From contig NW_017265138.1 in the NCBI RefSeq assembly GCF_001638985.1, forward strand, positions 744,001-808,000: a stretch of DNA of 64,000 bases, read 5' to 3'. Below, piece after piece: positions 13,887 to 27,825 of the stretch. Origin of the DNA: Phycomyces blakesleeanus NRRL 1555(-). Taxonomy: Eukaryota; Mucoromycota; Mucoromycetes; Mucorales; Phycomycetaceae. Position 1 is the first letter of the stretch; each line of letters starts with the position of its first letter. Below the pieces are notes generated by a model. The model was given only the letters and a program-made list of their open reading frames with translations. It made no database searches and had not been told where the DNA came from. The position numbers and the translations under genes are program-made.

Positions 13887-16801
13887 ATGAATCCGGGACA
13901 GAAGCAGGAGCATGACCAATACCCTCTTCATGACACACAGTTTGTCCCTCAGCAAATGGACAGAAACTCGCCCTTTGCCGACCCTTACCCCGAAGATCAA
14001 CCTCCTCCGTCTGGCTATGACCACCAGCCTCTGCTTCGTGATAATGCCCCATCTTATCCCCCGGATCCATTTGGTCAACCCGGAGGCTACCCTCCACAAT
14101 CGACCATGTATCCACCACAGCCAATGGGTCCACCCTCGCCAAACATGCGATACGGAGAGGCTCCCCGTCGTCAGCCCCGTCGTTACAAGACAAGTAAGTT
14201 TCAGATATCATCTGTCAATAAACAATATGTGTGTATTAACAAATAATTTTCTTCTCAAGCCCGTCGTGTCAAACTTACTCATGGTAACCTGATTCTCGAC
14301 TGTCCCGTCCCTACTCCTTACCTTCAGGCCGTTCCCATCAAAGATACCAAAGAATTCACCCATATGCGATACACTGCCGCTACTTGTGATCCTGCAGACT
14401 TTGCAAGCCAAGGATATACGCTCCGACAGCCAATTTTGCAGCGTAACACTGAACTCTTTATCGTACTGACAATGTACAACGTAAGATTTCAAGTTTTATC
14501 ATTTTTGGGTTGAAGCAATTGTATTAGATCAGACTCATTGGACAGCGGGGAACTTTTATTTTTTTCTTTTTCCTAACAGATCGATTTTAATTCGCTTTTT
14601 ATGATACTAACTAAAACCCAATTTATATTTATATTATTATTTTTAGGAAGATGAGATTTTATTTGCGCGTACAATGCATGGTGTCATGAAGAACATTGCT
14701 CATCTATGCTCCCGTGTCCGCTCAAATGTCTGGGAAGGTCCCAAGGCATGGGAAAAGGTTGTGGTCTGTATTGTGTCTGATGGTCGTAAGAAGATCCACC
14801 CTCGTACCCTGTCTCTCTTGGCTACCCTTGGTGTCTATCAAGATGGTGTGGCCAAGAACGTAGTCGGTGACAAGCCAGTTACGGCCCATATTTACGAATA
14901 CACTACCCAGCTCTCGGTTGACCCAGAAATGAAATTCAAGGGTGCTGACAAGGGCATGCCTCCGTGCCAGATCTTGTTCTGTTTGAAGGAAAACAACCAA
15001 AAGAAAATCAATTCTCATCGTTGGTTCTTCCAAGCATTTGGTCCCGTCATCAACCCTAACGTCTGTGTCTTGATCGATGTTGGAACTCGCCCAGGAAAGA
15101 CTTCTATCTATCACCTCTGGAAGGCATTTGATATCAGTTCAAACATTGCTGGTGCTTGTGGTGAGATTCGCGCCATGTCTGGTACCGCTGGTGTTGCTCT
15201 CCTCAACCCTCTCGTGGCAGCCCAGAACTTTGAATATAAGATGTCCAACATTCTCGATAAACCACTCGAGAGCGTGTTTGGTTACATTTCTGTACTTCCG
15301 GGTGCCTTCTCAGCCTATCGTTTTACTGCTCTCCAAAACGACGAAAATGGTCATGGTCCTCTCGAAAAGTACTTTTTGGGTGAAAGTCAACACGGTGCCG
15401 ATGCTGATATCTTTACTGCAAACATGTATCTTGCTGAAGATCGTATCTTGTGTTATGAGCTTGTCGCGAAGAAAAAGGCAAATTGGGTGTTGCACTATGT
15501 CTCAAGCTCATACGGTGAGACAGATGTACCCGATTCGGTAAGTACAATAAAAAAATATTTAAATAAAGATAAAGAACATCCACTCACCTTTGATTTGTTT
15601 TAAAACATATATTAGGTCCCCGAATTCATCTCTCAGCGCAGAAGATGGTTGAACGGTAAGCAGCATACACATACAAAGCATGTTGATGAATAGATTACTG
15701 ATAACATATAAATATATAATGTATGTTTAATTAGGTTCATTCTTTGCTGGATGTTACGCTCTGTTCCATTGGCGCAAGGTCTGGGCTTCAGATCATTCAT
15801 TTGTTCGCAAGCTCATGTTCATGTTCGAAGATCTCTACAATACCTACAATTTGATTTTCTCTTGGTTTGCCTTGGGTAATTTCTACCTTACCTTTTATAT
15901 TCTCACAAGCGCACTGGGAGCAGAGAGCTTGGACCCAAAACCCTTTTCCGCAAACGTAGCATCTATCCTTCACACTATCCTCAACTACATCTACATTCTC
16001 TTGATCATCGTTCAATTTATTCTTGCCCTCGGTAACCGACCTCAGGGATCCAAATGGGCTTACTTTGGAAGTATGACTTTCTTTGCTATACTGATGGTTT
16101 ATATGATGTTTGCTACCATCTGGATTACTGTTGTCGGTGTACAAGACGCAGTTGCAAATGCAGACGGTTCATTTACGGCAATGTTGGGTGAATCGACATT
16201 CAGAAACATCATCATCTCCATCGTCTCGACCTACGCCATGTACTTTATTGCCAGTTTCCTCTTCTTTGACCCATGGCACATGTTCACCAGTTTCATCCAG
16301 TACATCTTCCTCTCGCCTAGTTATACCAACATTCTCAACATTTACGCTTTCTGCAATACCCACGATGTGTCCTGGGGTACAAAGGGTGACAACACCGTAT
16401 CTACCGATCTCGGTGTGGTCAAGTCGAAGAAAGACGGATCTGGTGATACTACTGTCGAAGTTGAAGTGCCCACAGAACAAAAGGATATTAACGAAGCTTA
16501 CGAAGAGGCCTGTGTCGAACTCACTCGACAGGTTGAGCCTGAAGTTTCCCATCGTGATGCAAAGACCAAACAAGAAGATTACTACCGTTCATTCCGTACT
16601 CGTCTGGTCATTTCCTGGATTATCTCTAACCTCATTCTTGTTGTCCTCATCACAAACGAAAACATCCTCGCAAGCTTTGGTACATTTGAGGTCAGAAGTA
16701 CATCTTACCTTGGTTTCGTGCTCTGGAGTGTAGCCGGTCTGTCCGCAATCCGTTTCTGTGGAAGTTGTCTTTACCTCATCTTCCGGATATTCATGGGATA
16801 A
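13887..16801 (+). CDS. Chitin synthase (class I/II type, GT2)
   Basis: Polymerises N-acetylglucosamine from UDP-GlcNAc and extrudes chitin through the plasma membrane. Five exons (13887-14193, 14260-14480, 14647-15537, 15616-15655, 15735-16801) give 841 residues. A proline-rich cytosolic N-terminus of about 100 residues precedes the conserved block [18 protein letters not shown]. The catalytic motifs follow in order: [19 protein letters not shown], the acceptor-region [20 protein letters not shown] and the product-binding QRRRWLNGS, which is split by an intron. Five to seven C-terminal membrane helices follow, then a charged loop and a final helix pair ending in FRIFMG. There is no myosin motor or long N-terminal membrane domain, so classes III to VII are unlikely. 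Mucoromycota usually carry many paralogues, so I assign no number. Confidence 0.96.
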
Positions 16802-17318
16802 AAGAAAGGCGAAGATTGAAAAGGACAAGAAAAAAAATTATCTATCTATCCATCTATCCATCTATCTATATATTGATCGATCAAGATACTCATTACCACC
16901 AACTTTTTTTTTAAATTTTATTTCTTAATTTTCTTTATCATTATTCTATTTTTTTTTACCTATATTTTTAAAGAGAAGCAAAACTTCTTCTTTTGTTTAC
17001 TTTTGTACAGTAGTAGCAGCCATAATGCTCGTCTTATATCAATACTATCAACCCATCCATTTTCCCTATTTCCTTTAGACCGTTCCAGTTTCAAGTTGTG
17101 TTGGTGCTGCTTATTTTTATTATTATTTGGTTATTTTGGATGAAATATTCAAGGCTATATATTTAAATATATAACATATATGTATGTATGTATATGTATG
17201 CGTGTATATGTGCATGTATGAATGTGCATGAATGTGTATGAATGTATGAATTGTGTGTGAATTTAGTAAGATTCAATAAACACAGTCAACAAAATAATTG
17301 ATCCAAAAGAAAAAGAAT
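16802..17318. other. Convergent 3' intergenic region
   Basis: Space between the stop codons of chitin synthase and the NUFIP1-like gene. It is T-rich with (TCTATCCA)-like and (ATGTATGA)-like short repeats; no gene is seen. Confidence 0.6.
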
Positions 17319-19139
17319 CTATTGTTTGGATTTGGCTTCACCAAGAAAATCATTATCGGTAATGTAACGGAAACATTGCAAGATAATATTTCTTTCTTGC
17401 CGAATATCCTTGTCCAATAACTTGAACATATCAATAAGAAATCAGTAATGGATCATAAATAACCGATATATTGTTTCTGTTCTTTACAAAAAAAAAAGGC
17501 TTACCATTCGAAGAAGATTGGGTCTCTTGTTTACTGGTTCTACTTTGGCAGGTTGGCGATGCTCTGACCGTTTTACCTTCTAAACAAGGGGTATGAGTAA
17601 ACCGAATAAAAGAATATCAAATTCCCGCCAAGATAATGAAACACTTACAGGCTTAATTTCGTGTGAGAAATGGCAAGCGTCTCCTCGTCTGCATTGTCCA
17701 CGAGCAAAATACTTGCACACTCTTTTGGGACGTTGTGGCGTTTCTACTGTAGCAATCTTTCCGGAACTGGTGGGATCCTTGGAGGATATGGCGTCCTTTT
17801 CGGGATCCATAACGCTATCATCATCGCTATCATCACTATCATCACTGTCATTGTGACCTTGAGCTTGAGCTTGATCTTGCACTGTATTTTGTGGCTCTTT
17901 TCTGGTGTTATCTAGGGAGCCCATTTGTATAATCTCCTCTATTGTCTGTACCGCATCAAACATTTCTTCTTCAGAATCTGATCCATAGCCAGAAATAAGC
18001 CCAAGAGATGTTGTAGAGATTGGCTTTGCCACAATTTCAGGTTCGCTCTTCATAACCCGCTCTTTTTTAACATGGGGCTTATTGAGCTCTTTTCCTTTGC
18101 GTTTTGTAGTTGTCTTTGGAAGCTCTCCTTTTGCAGCTCTTTCTTCCGCCTCACGTGCCTAATATAACATGATACAATATAAATAAAAATAAATAAGGAT
18201 ATTGTAATGTAAAGTCTATTAAATGTGTTCTTTTCCCCCACTTCCTATTATCCATTTAAATCCCACTCATCCGTACCTTTCTTTCTACATTTTCTGCACT
18301 AGGCCAGTTCTTTTTACGAGCGGCAATCCATGCTGCCAAGGCCTCGGGTGTATCAAGTTTGGGCGCATTTGGTGGAACAACGCCATCAGCTCTACGTATC
18401 GAATCATACATGCATGCATGGATACATACCCACAGTTTTTTCATTAGTTTATCCTTCCCATTCCTTTCCTTTCCTTTGGTTTTGAGTAATGTTGGCTTAG
18501 GTCTTTACCTATCAGCTTTCTTTTTTGGTTTTCCGTGAAAAGTCTCTTGGTGATCGTCCAAAACAACTTTTACTCCCACAAAATCACAATCAGAATTAGG
18601 ACATTTTATATGCTGTTTTCGGTGTTGATCTAATGCAATTGCTGATTTATAGATACGGGTACAACAAGATACTCTATTACACCGATAAAAAAAAACATAA
18701 TTAATTAAATAGTCCTAACACTTTTCCTCTTACTTTTCTTCTTCTTTCGAATTTTGTTTCTATTTTCATTCACTCACCCAAAAGGTTGAGGAGGGACTAC
18801 AGGTTGAGGAGGGGTTACAGGTTGAGGAAGATCATCATAGGCAACCAAATTGCGTTGATGATTTGGTTGAGGATTATAGTTTATATGTTCTTGCTGAGGG
18901 AGATTCCGTGTTTGTACTCCTCCGAGTGAAGACGTAAGGGATGCAGCTGCCAATGCACCTAATGCTTGTCTATTTTGTGTCTGTTGTTGAAGATGTTGCA
19001 AGACGGACGAGAATCCAGGTTGACCCTGAGGTATTTGAGGTGTTTGTTGAAAATTTTGGGTTTGCTGATTCGGGTAAATGTATTGACTTGCTTGGCCATG
19101 CATGTACCATGCTGGTGTGTTGCCGTGATTCTGTGCCAT
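17319..19139 (-). CDS. NUFIP1-like zinc-finger protein (box C/D snoRNP assembly, Rsa1-related)
   Basis: The N-terminus MAQNHGNTPAWYMHGQ begins a Q/N/P-rich region of about 120 residues. A C2H2-like finger follows (CNRVSCC, then Q-H-x3-H and CPNSDCDFVGVKVVLDDH, 18530-18680). Next is the diagnostic NUFIP segment DTPEALAAWIAARKKNWPS (about 18300-18360). An acidic region with DDSDDSDDDS precedes a CCCH finger, C-x5-C-x5-C-x3-H (CKYFARGQCRRGDACHFSH, about 17655-17720). The end is LLDKDIRQERNIILQCFRY then a K/Q tail. Human NUFIP1 and yeast Rsa1 bridge snoRNP proteins with the R2TP/HSP90 chaperone, and many NUFIP homologues share this finger-peptide-CCCH order. Function is inferred from architecture. 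There are about six exons; boundaries in the middle were joined by eye. Confidence 0.85.
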
Positions 19140-20880
19140 TTATGAATTTACTTGCTTTGAAAGAAAAAAAAATGTCTTGATGCGTAAAAGCGAAGACAGA
19201 AATCATGCTGGTTTTCAGCCACCGAAAAAGGCAGTCCTGCTATTGGCTTTTCACTCTTATTCGTGAGATCAAATGTCTTAATAAACTTTGTTTGTGAATG
19301 TAGATTTGATGATACTTAAATAATGATTTTGAGTTTGTTGATATAAGCATATAAAAAAGTAATTTTTTCTTAGGTTGATACTCTACTGTAACAATTAGTT
19401 ATAATTGTAGTCTATTGAACTGAACAAAGAAGAAAACTATATTATTATTAACGTATGAATGGTTTTTTGCTGTAGTAACCATTATCAATAATAATAATAC
19501 AATTGAAACAGCTTCAAATGCACCCACACACACCTTGCATAAGTATAAGATAATTTCCAAATTAAAGAAAAGTTAATTCAAAGGATTAGATGGCTTTGAA
19601 TAAGCCTTTGGTTCGCACGAGCAAACTAATATGTATATATATGAAGTATCCTACCTGCAATGATTTGATTTTAGCTATCTACCGCAAAAATAATCAAGGG
19701 TAGTGTATGTAGTTAACATGGTTAAAAGTCTATGTTTGAATATAGCCACAAAGGAATGTATAATTGTAATGTACTTGTCTGCTATATGTATATATCTAGA
19801 CAGAAAGCAGCATTCCTCACTTGCGAAAGACTTTGATTATAGAAATTTTTTGCTGTGTCGTATTCTTACATAAGAAAGAAAAAGGCAAAGAGAATTACTT
19901 AAGGATAATAAACGTCTCTAAACCATAGCAGTAGAAATAAGTTAAATGTAATTATTGGTGTCGAGTAGTTATTACACTTCAAGTAGATCAGGACAATCTT
20001 TAGCACTTTGAGAAAACACTTGGATGTTTAAGGCCAGATATATTAAAAATTAAGTGAATAACTGTACTCGAATTATATGTCTTCATACGGAAAAATGTTT
20101 TATTTTCAGAGGCACAATTTACAGATATTTTAGTGAGAAGAAAATAAATAAAAATAAATTGTAATATGTCTTACTGAGTCTGACTCTGAGTCTGATTATG
20201 TACAAATCTGTATTGCCTGAGTCCCAGAGCAAGTTCAATCAATCAATGGTCAAGTCACTTTTTTTTTGTTTTAAAAAAAAATTGCAACAGAGGTGAAGTA
20301 AGAAATTTGAGGTGAACTTGGTCAATTTTAAAGATACATATATATATATACCCCCAAGACTTTCAATATGTGATGATGTAAAAATTTTATGTAATATAGC
20401 CCAATTTTTCCTCTCCCATCTGCCAAATATCAAATACTTCCAAGACCTCTTGTGCGAGTCCATTGATACTTCCATCAGTAAAGACATACATAAATACACA
20501 TGACTATGTTCTTGTAATCTTCCCAATTTTCTACACATTGAGCCCACACCAGAATAATAAATATAAAAAACCAAAAATAAAACCAAATAAAATAAAACCA
20601 AAAAAAAAAAACATCAACATCAACATCAACATCAACATCAACCAGTACCAATCCTGTCTACCCAAATCTTCATCGATTGTTGAATCTCTTTCTTTACGGA
20701 GCAAATTTCGTGTTATTATTATATTTTTTTTTTCATTGAGGAAAAAAGAAATGTAATTGATTGATGGTGGTGGTAAAATATGTGATGAGCGAGTTATTTC
20801 CTCCTTTAGTACTGTGGTATGTATAAAAAGAAGGAAAATAAAAAAAAACTACTCCTTTAAAAAAAAGCTAGTTAGCGTAT
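19140..20880. other. Intergenic region without a supported gene
   Basis: AT-rich sequence between the NUFIP1-like start and the histone H3 stop. It contains an (ATCAAC)n array at about 20611-20642. The open frames (for example 20239-20601 on minus) lack conserved motifs. Nothing else is recognised. Confidence 0.6.
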
Positions 20881-22167
<1,287 letters not shown>

Positions 22168-22365
22168 ATTATTTCTTTCGTTAAGAAAGAAAAAATACTC
22201 AATAAATAAGCGACAAGCCTTGATATCAAAAAAACCAAACAAAAAAAACTCGTCCAACTACTCTCCCCACCAACCCCCTCTTTTTCTTTTTTCTTCTTCT
22301 ATGTTTGTTTGTTTGTTTATTTGCTTAATTGACCCTGGATTGGAATTATTTTTTATTTATATCGT

Positions 22366-23695
22366 TCAATAACGACGATTCCCACCTGTGAACGATTGAT
22401 AACGTGAATAGTCTGGGAGTTCATTTGAGGCTGGTCCAACTGGAATGTTGTGATCAGAATAGGGTTTGGCACTGAAAAAAAAAGTCGTGAGTAGACTAAT
22501 CATATACAACATGGGGCCTAAAATAAATCAAGTCTCACCCAGACGTGTATCCAGATCGGGTGGGTGTGATCACAGAACGAGTATTATTCTGATTAGGAAT
22601 TGGGGGTGGCATAAGGGGGGCTGTAGGTGTCATCCTATTCCTTAGCATTACACGTAGAACCCGACCTATCAGTAAAAGGAGGTTTTCAACTCTTTTTAGC
22701 CCTGATCGCCTGTCATCCATCTGTAGATTATGTAAAACAATCTTACCATCCGCAATCCCATTATCCATCTTTGCCACACAGTCTAGTGCTGAAGATTTAT
22801 GTGCAAATTCAATCTCTGCCTCACCATAAGAACGACCAGAACGGTCCAAGAGTATCTTACACTGCAAAATATGTCCAAAATATGCACATACAGTCTAGTC
22901 CCCCACAAACCAGAAATAAAATAAAAAAAAAGAAGATATTTTGGATCCAAATGTTTAGTACAATCTACATTGTCTATACCAATTTTCCGCCATATCACCC
23001 ACTTACTTACCTTTACATCCTCGGCGTTTGCACCCGGGTCGAGGTTACTGATTAATACCACTGCTGGTCCAGACTCTCCTCGGATAGACAAGCCTCTAAC
23101 AGGAGACTGCTGTGATAGGCCACGAATGGCATAATTGGTGGGTTGGTGCTGGTATAATGGCTGCTGAGGTGCTCCGAGTCGGATTTCATGAGATAAGGGA
23201 GGTTGTTTTCTTATTCGCCCCATCTCACTTCCATCATCAAGCTTTGCATCTTGATTTATCATTAGATCCATTGGCAGGCGGCGTGTTACAGATTTTGTAA
23301 TTACAATCCTAGATGGATCCGGTTTGGATGTATTATGACTGCTACTGTTATGACTATTGCTGCTGCTGCTGCTAGATGACTGGAGAGGGCTAGCCTTTGC
23401 CGGTCGTGCAGAGTACGTCGGGCGACGATTATCCGAGGACTGTAACAGTAGGATGATTAAATCTAGGAGTCATTTCGATCCAACAAAGTACCTCTGAGGT
23501 GTTGTAACGTGATGGTTTACTGTAGGGATGTTGGGACTTGCGGTAGGTTTCATGTTTTTCAACCCGTCTATTATCTGAGCCCGCTGGCTTGTAAGATGAT
23601 TTCGAATAAAAATTATTATCCCGTGAATGCCTATTTTTTCTCGTTTTGATGATTTCGTCTAATGACGTGTCAAGGTCTACAGCAATTGTCTTCAT
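22366..23695 (-). CDS. ALYREF/Yra1-like mRNA export adaptor
   Basis: The start at 23695 gives MKTIAVDLDTSLDEIIKTRK. Its SLDEII core is the UAP56-binding motif known from ALYREF and Yra1, which links TREX to the export factor. A basic, Ser-rich linker follows, with RRPTYSARPAKASPLQ. A single RRM begins AVVLISNLDPGANAEDVK (RNP2-like) and continues with CKILLDRSGRSYGEAEIEF (RNP1-like), MDNGIADG and RVLRVMLRNR. The C-terminus ends SFTGGNRRY and may be a second weak UAP56 contact. The join between EDVK and CKILLDRS uses GTAAGT...TTGCAG but leaves the first RRM helix unusually short. Unspliced read-through into SKWVIWRKIG or an unseen micro-exon could fill it. The family assignment rests on the motif plus the RRM; exon 1-3 borders are approximate. 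Confidence 0.82.
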
Positions 23696-26600
23696 TTCTA
23701 AGGGCAATATTCTTTTCAAACCATTCAGCTCAATTCGTTGAATGTGCTTTCCTAGTCACGTGATTTGTACCTGACTACACAAACGAATTTATTAGGAGTG
23801 TGAGAGAATCTGCTTATTTGGATCAGTGAGACTAGTCATATCAGATGAGATATTTTTATTACTAAATGTGTTGAAAGCAATGTATATTGCAGCTCTTTAA
23901 GAATTCAAAGGGTATAAAAAAGCAATCAAATATTATGTTTTTGATATACTTGATATACAAAGCAAAATCGCTTGATAAATAAACGCTTTTTTTGCTTTAT
24001 TTTTATTTTTATTCCGGACGATCGCTCCTAACTTTACTGTTTACTGTCGTGACAGTCTAACATGCTTTATATATATATATATGTCACTATCCCCACCTAC
24101 TTTATCACATTCCCATATATATATATATACTTAACTGTTACACCCAATTTACTATATCTTACCCAATAGCAACATTACAATAAAGACAGACGTTTTATCC
24201 ATAAATCGAATTACCACAACTGTGTATCACCTAGTATTATAATAAATTTTATACAGGTGTATTAATATTTATTCTACGAAGAGGTGTAAAGCGATAAAGG
24301 TATAATTGGACGGTGGAATGCTAAAAAAAACCACAATCAAAGAAACTTTAGAGTAAAAATTCGAGGGTTTCCATATTTTTTTTGTACTTGTGTTGCATTT
24401 CTTCTTTTCTGATCTACCCAGTACTAAACTATAGTGTGTTTTAATAAGAGCTTGGGTCGAGAACATAGTATATTTCATTATGATACACATTCAAAATTAT
24501 TAGAATAATAATAATACATACACATATACAAAAGAGAGAAACAAATGTTAAATACAAAGTCGATTACTTTTGACAATAATACGTTTCTAACAAGACTAAA
24601 ATCCGCCACAAAGGAGAAACTTCTTAAGCCAATAGTATAGAGTAAAGATAGTAAAATGAACTTTCCACTATCAATAGTGTGTATTACCACGTCTTCTTTG
24701 TATCATAGTTCCAGCTCTAGTCACAGAGGATTATAGTATTGAAAGCTAAAATTGAATATATTATATTACAACATCTACAATAGGCCTCCTAACTAGAGAA
24801 ATATACCTCTTTAGGGACTCGATCACATTCTCTATTGAAAACTTAAAAGCTTAGTTAAAATTACTTGATCCAATTAGAGTTTAAAGTGTTTCCAAAAAGA
24901 AATGTTGTATTTTACAAAAAGAAAGAAGAAGCCGCTCTTTTAAAAACCAAACACTGTCCCACCTTCAAAAAAAAATGTGTTCCTTGAAATCAAGTAGGAG
25001 CTCAAGATAAAACCCCATGTATACACATATTTTACGAATGCGTAAAACATAAGTGAAATATGTAACGGGTTTTTTATTAAACCAGAATTTCATTCCAGAT
25101 ATTTGTACCTTATCTTGGATATACTTTGTCTAATAATATTAGAATAAAATTGTATGACTATATTGATGTATTTAATATTCCCAATGGTGCTTTACACAGT
25201 GACACTGATGAATACTTTGTCTTTTGTTCCACTCATTCAGAGACTTTTAATAGCAGTCAAACTCCCCACCCAAAAACAATGTTGATATGGATCCCCTTGA
25301 AGGAACGGAACTGTAACCAACTTGAATTGATCCCATATTGGCATTTTCCTCTCGAACCCTCAACAGAATATTTTATTGCGCTGGAAAAACAAGAATGAGG
25401 AATTATCTGGTATATGTACTGATGTTATAATCGCTACTATCATCCAATCAAATTATGACCGCCATTTTGGGCTTCTGGTGAGGTAATACTGGTCAACTCT
25501 TCAACAAACAAGTACTTATTCTTCATGTACAAGCTTCGTCTAGCAAAAGTATCCAAAGATATCATTAATGGTTCCAGCCAGAATATCTAATCTGCCCTCC
25601 AAGTCAACGTTATATCCCAACAACAACAACAAAAAGGTATCATAAATGAAATTACGTTCAAGATAATGAACAAATCTCTAGAATAAAAATTTTGGCTGGA
25701 TATTTTATTTTGCATTTTGCTAGATATTCTATGCCTATTTTACGTATATCCAAAATATTTGTAAATATCTGATTTAACTTGAACATTATGACTTAACACA
25801 ATGACAGTATTTAGCGATGATATATATAATGCATTGTATTTAAGACAATATATGTAGGCTTTTATCATTATATCATATATGTTATTTGCTTGATTAAAAA
25901 CTTTACCATTATAGCACATATTGAAAATGTAAAGACGTGTCAAAATCAGGTTTAATGTGGAACTAGAATTTTGCAAAGTGTATCGGGTTTAATTGCCAAA
26001 GAAGGCTTCCATTATCCAAGCCGAGAGTCTTTTTTTAAATACTATACTTTATTACAAAAAACATATACTGTGGTACATATTTGCTTTTAGAATCTTCTTA
26101 GCCTCTTTTAGTATCAATATTTTGCTGGTATCGATGGGCTAGGTTCACGCAAGCTTAATTGTAGTTATTATATTATCGCCTCGTTATTGATATCTGCCGA
26201 TTCATTTTCTCTTGAATTTTTAAAGAGAAAAATATATTGTACTCCCTTAGTTACTACTATTACTATTACTATTTTTATTATGATTATTATCTTTGAAGCT
26301 TTATAGGATGTCAGCAGTTTATGCTGGTACGCCGAATGTTTCTCAAAGGTACTTTATTATCTCAGTCTTATTTTGTTTTATGTGTAATTCTTCTACCATA
26401 AATACAAAATCTAAGGTTTCCCAGCCTTGTGTAAAATATAGCCTATTCAACTTTTATCTATAATTATTCCAGCCATTATTAGCCACGAGTGGATTTTGAA
26501 ATGTCTGGTATATAAAATCAAAAACAAGGTAGCAATAGATCAAGAACAGGAAACCAAAATATCCTTCGAATATCGCTGTTTGACGAGGTTTTTTGCGTGA

Positions 26601-27825
26601 GATAGACTTTTTTTTGTAAGAGAAAAACTAAAGATAGTTTGTGTGCGTGTGTATACGTGTGTTTAATTGTAAATATCCGAGAACTCATCCTTAGGATAGT
26701 TTTACAGAACTAGGAAGTTGGTCGCCACATTAGATTTATGCAGATATGTACTTAAAAGTGATTATATTTGAAACAGAAAGTGACTTAATCCAAAAAAGCC
26801 TAATACAAAAGAAGAATAGTACCTTCGTGTTAAATCCCCAACCTTGGTTGAGTGAGGAGTGGAGAAAATTGAGCGTGATGCCAAGAGGTTGGATGGTGGG
26901 TGATACAAAGTTTACAGCATGGTTACTACAAATTTGAGTTTTTTTTGTATTTCAGGGTCTGAAAAATTCAAAGGTTACAATGAGTTGTACAAATCCGGAA
27001 AGATCGAAAATTTTGAGTATAAGAAATATATGTCTATATCAATACATAAAAGTCTTTTGACTAAAGAAAATTGACTTTTTCTCAACAAAGTAACCGTAGA
27101 CTAAGGTACATATTCTACTTGATGTCAAGGAATACTCTCAAACTAGCGTGTGTATTTATATTCCAAAAATCAAACTAGCGGGTGCTAGGGAGATCAAGAT
27201 ATCAAGCACTTATCTCAGCTTCTTATTTTTCTTTATTTTGTTTTTCTGAATTTATTTAGGCAGTTTAAATATTGTCTTGTGTACATATTTTTTTTGTTTG
27301 ATTTTTCTGTTAAACAACTGTAACCTTTAAGAGTACTAAATTCCTTAGGCATGTCTTTAATTTTCCAAATTTGGATTATTTTTTGCATATCGATTACACA
27401 GTCTATACTATATACTAACACATAGAACGTTGTAGCAAAGAAACATACGCTATTTTCCAGAAATAGTTATTATCAAAATATGCTACATATATTCCATGTA
27501 TATCTCCTTATTTAGAGTATTTATCAGATTTGCTGTTTACAAGTACATTGGAGCATATACTAAATGTACCTAAACGATTTGTACTTCATATTATCATTTA
27601 TTCTTAGTAATAAAATTAAGTTATAATAAATCCATAAATGTAAGAAAGAAAAAGAAGTATTACGGAGTTAGAATGAGTAAAGAGACGGGGAATCAGTGAT
27701 GGACCGAAATACAGAGGTAACAATTGAAAGACATCCGCGATTGGTAAAGTGGGGTCACCGAAGATCTGATAGCTTAAAAGCAGTATTTCCCCATCCTTTT
27801 TGGTTTCGGCTTTATCTCTGCTACA
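23696..27825. other. 4.1-kb region without a supported gene
   Basis: AT-rich DNA with TATATA tracts near 24070 and 24115. Coding-looking scraps occur on plus: 25126-25398 (ends IALEKQE, opens without an ATG), an ATG-led scrap at 26308 reading MSAVYAGTPNVSQR before a GT, and 26746-26937. None joins to a family I know. They may be relics of mobile elements or of a lost gene. Confidence 0.5.
25126..25398 (+). pseudogene. Orphan coding-like fragment
   Basis: An open frame of 90 codons with balanced hydrophilic composition, including PNGALHSDTDEYFVFCSTHS and TMLIWIPLKERNC, unlike the AT-driven frames around it. It opens at a TTG and has no upstream ATG or obvious exon partner. I do not recognise the family. 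It may be an exon of a decayed gene. Confidence 0.3.
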
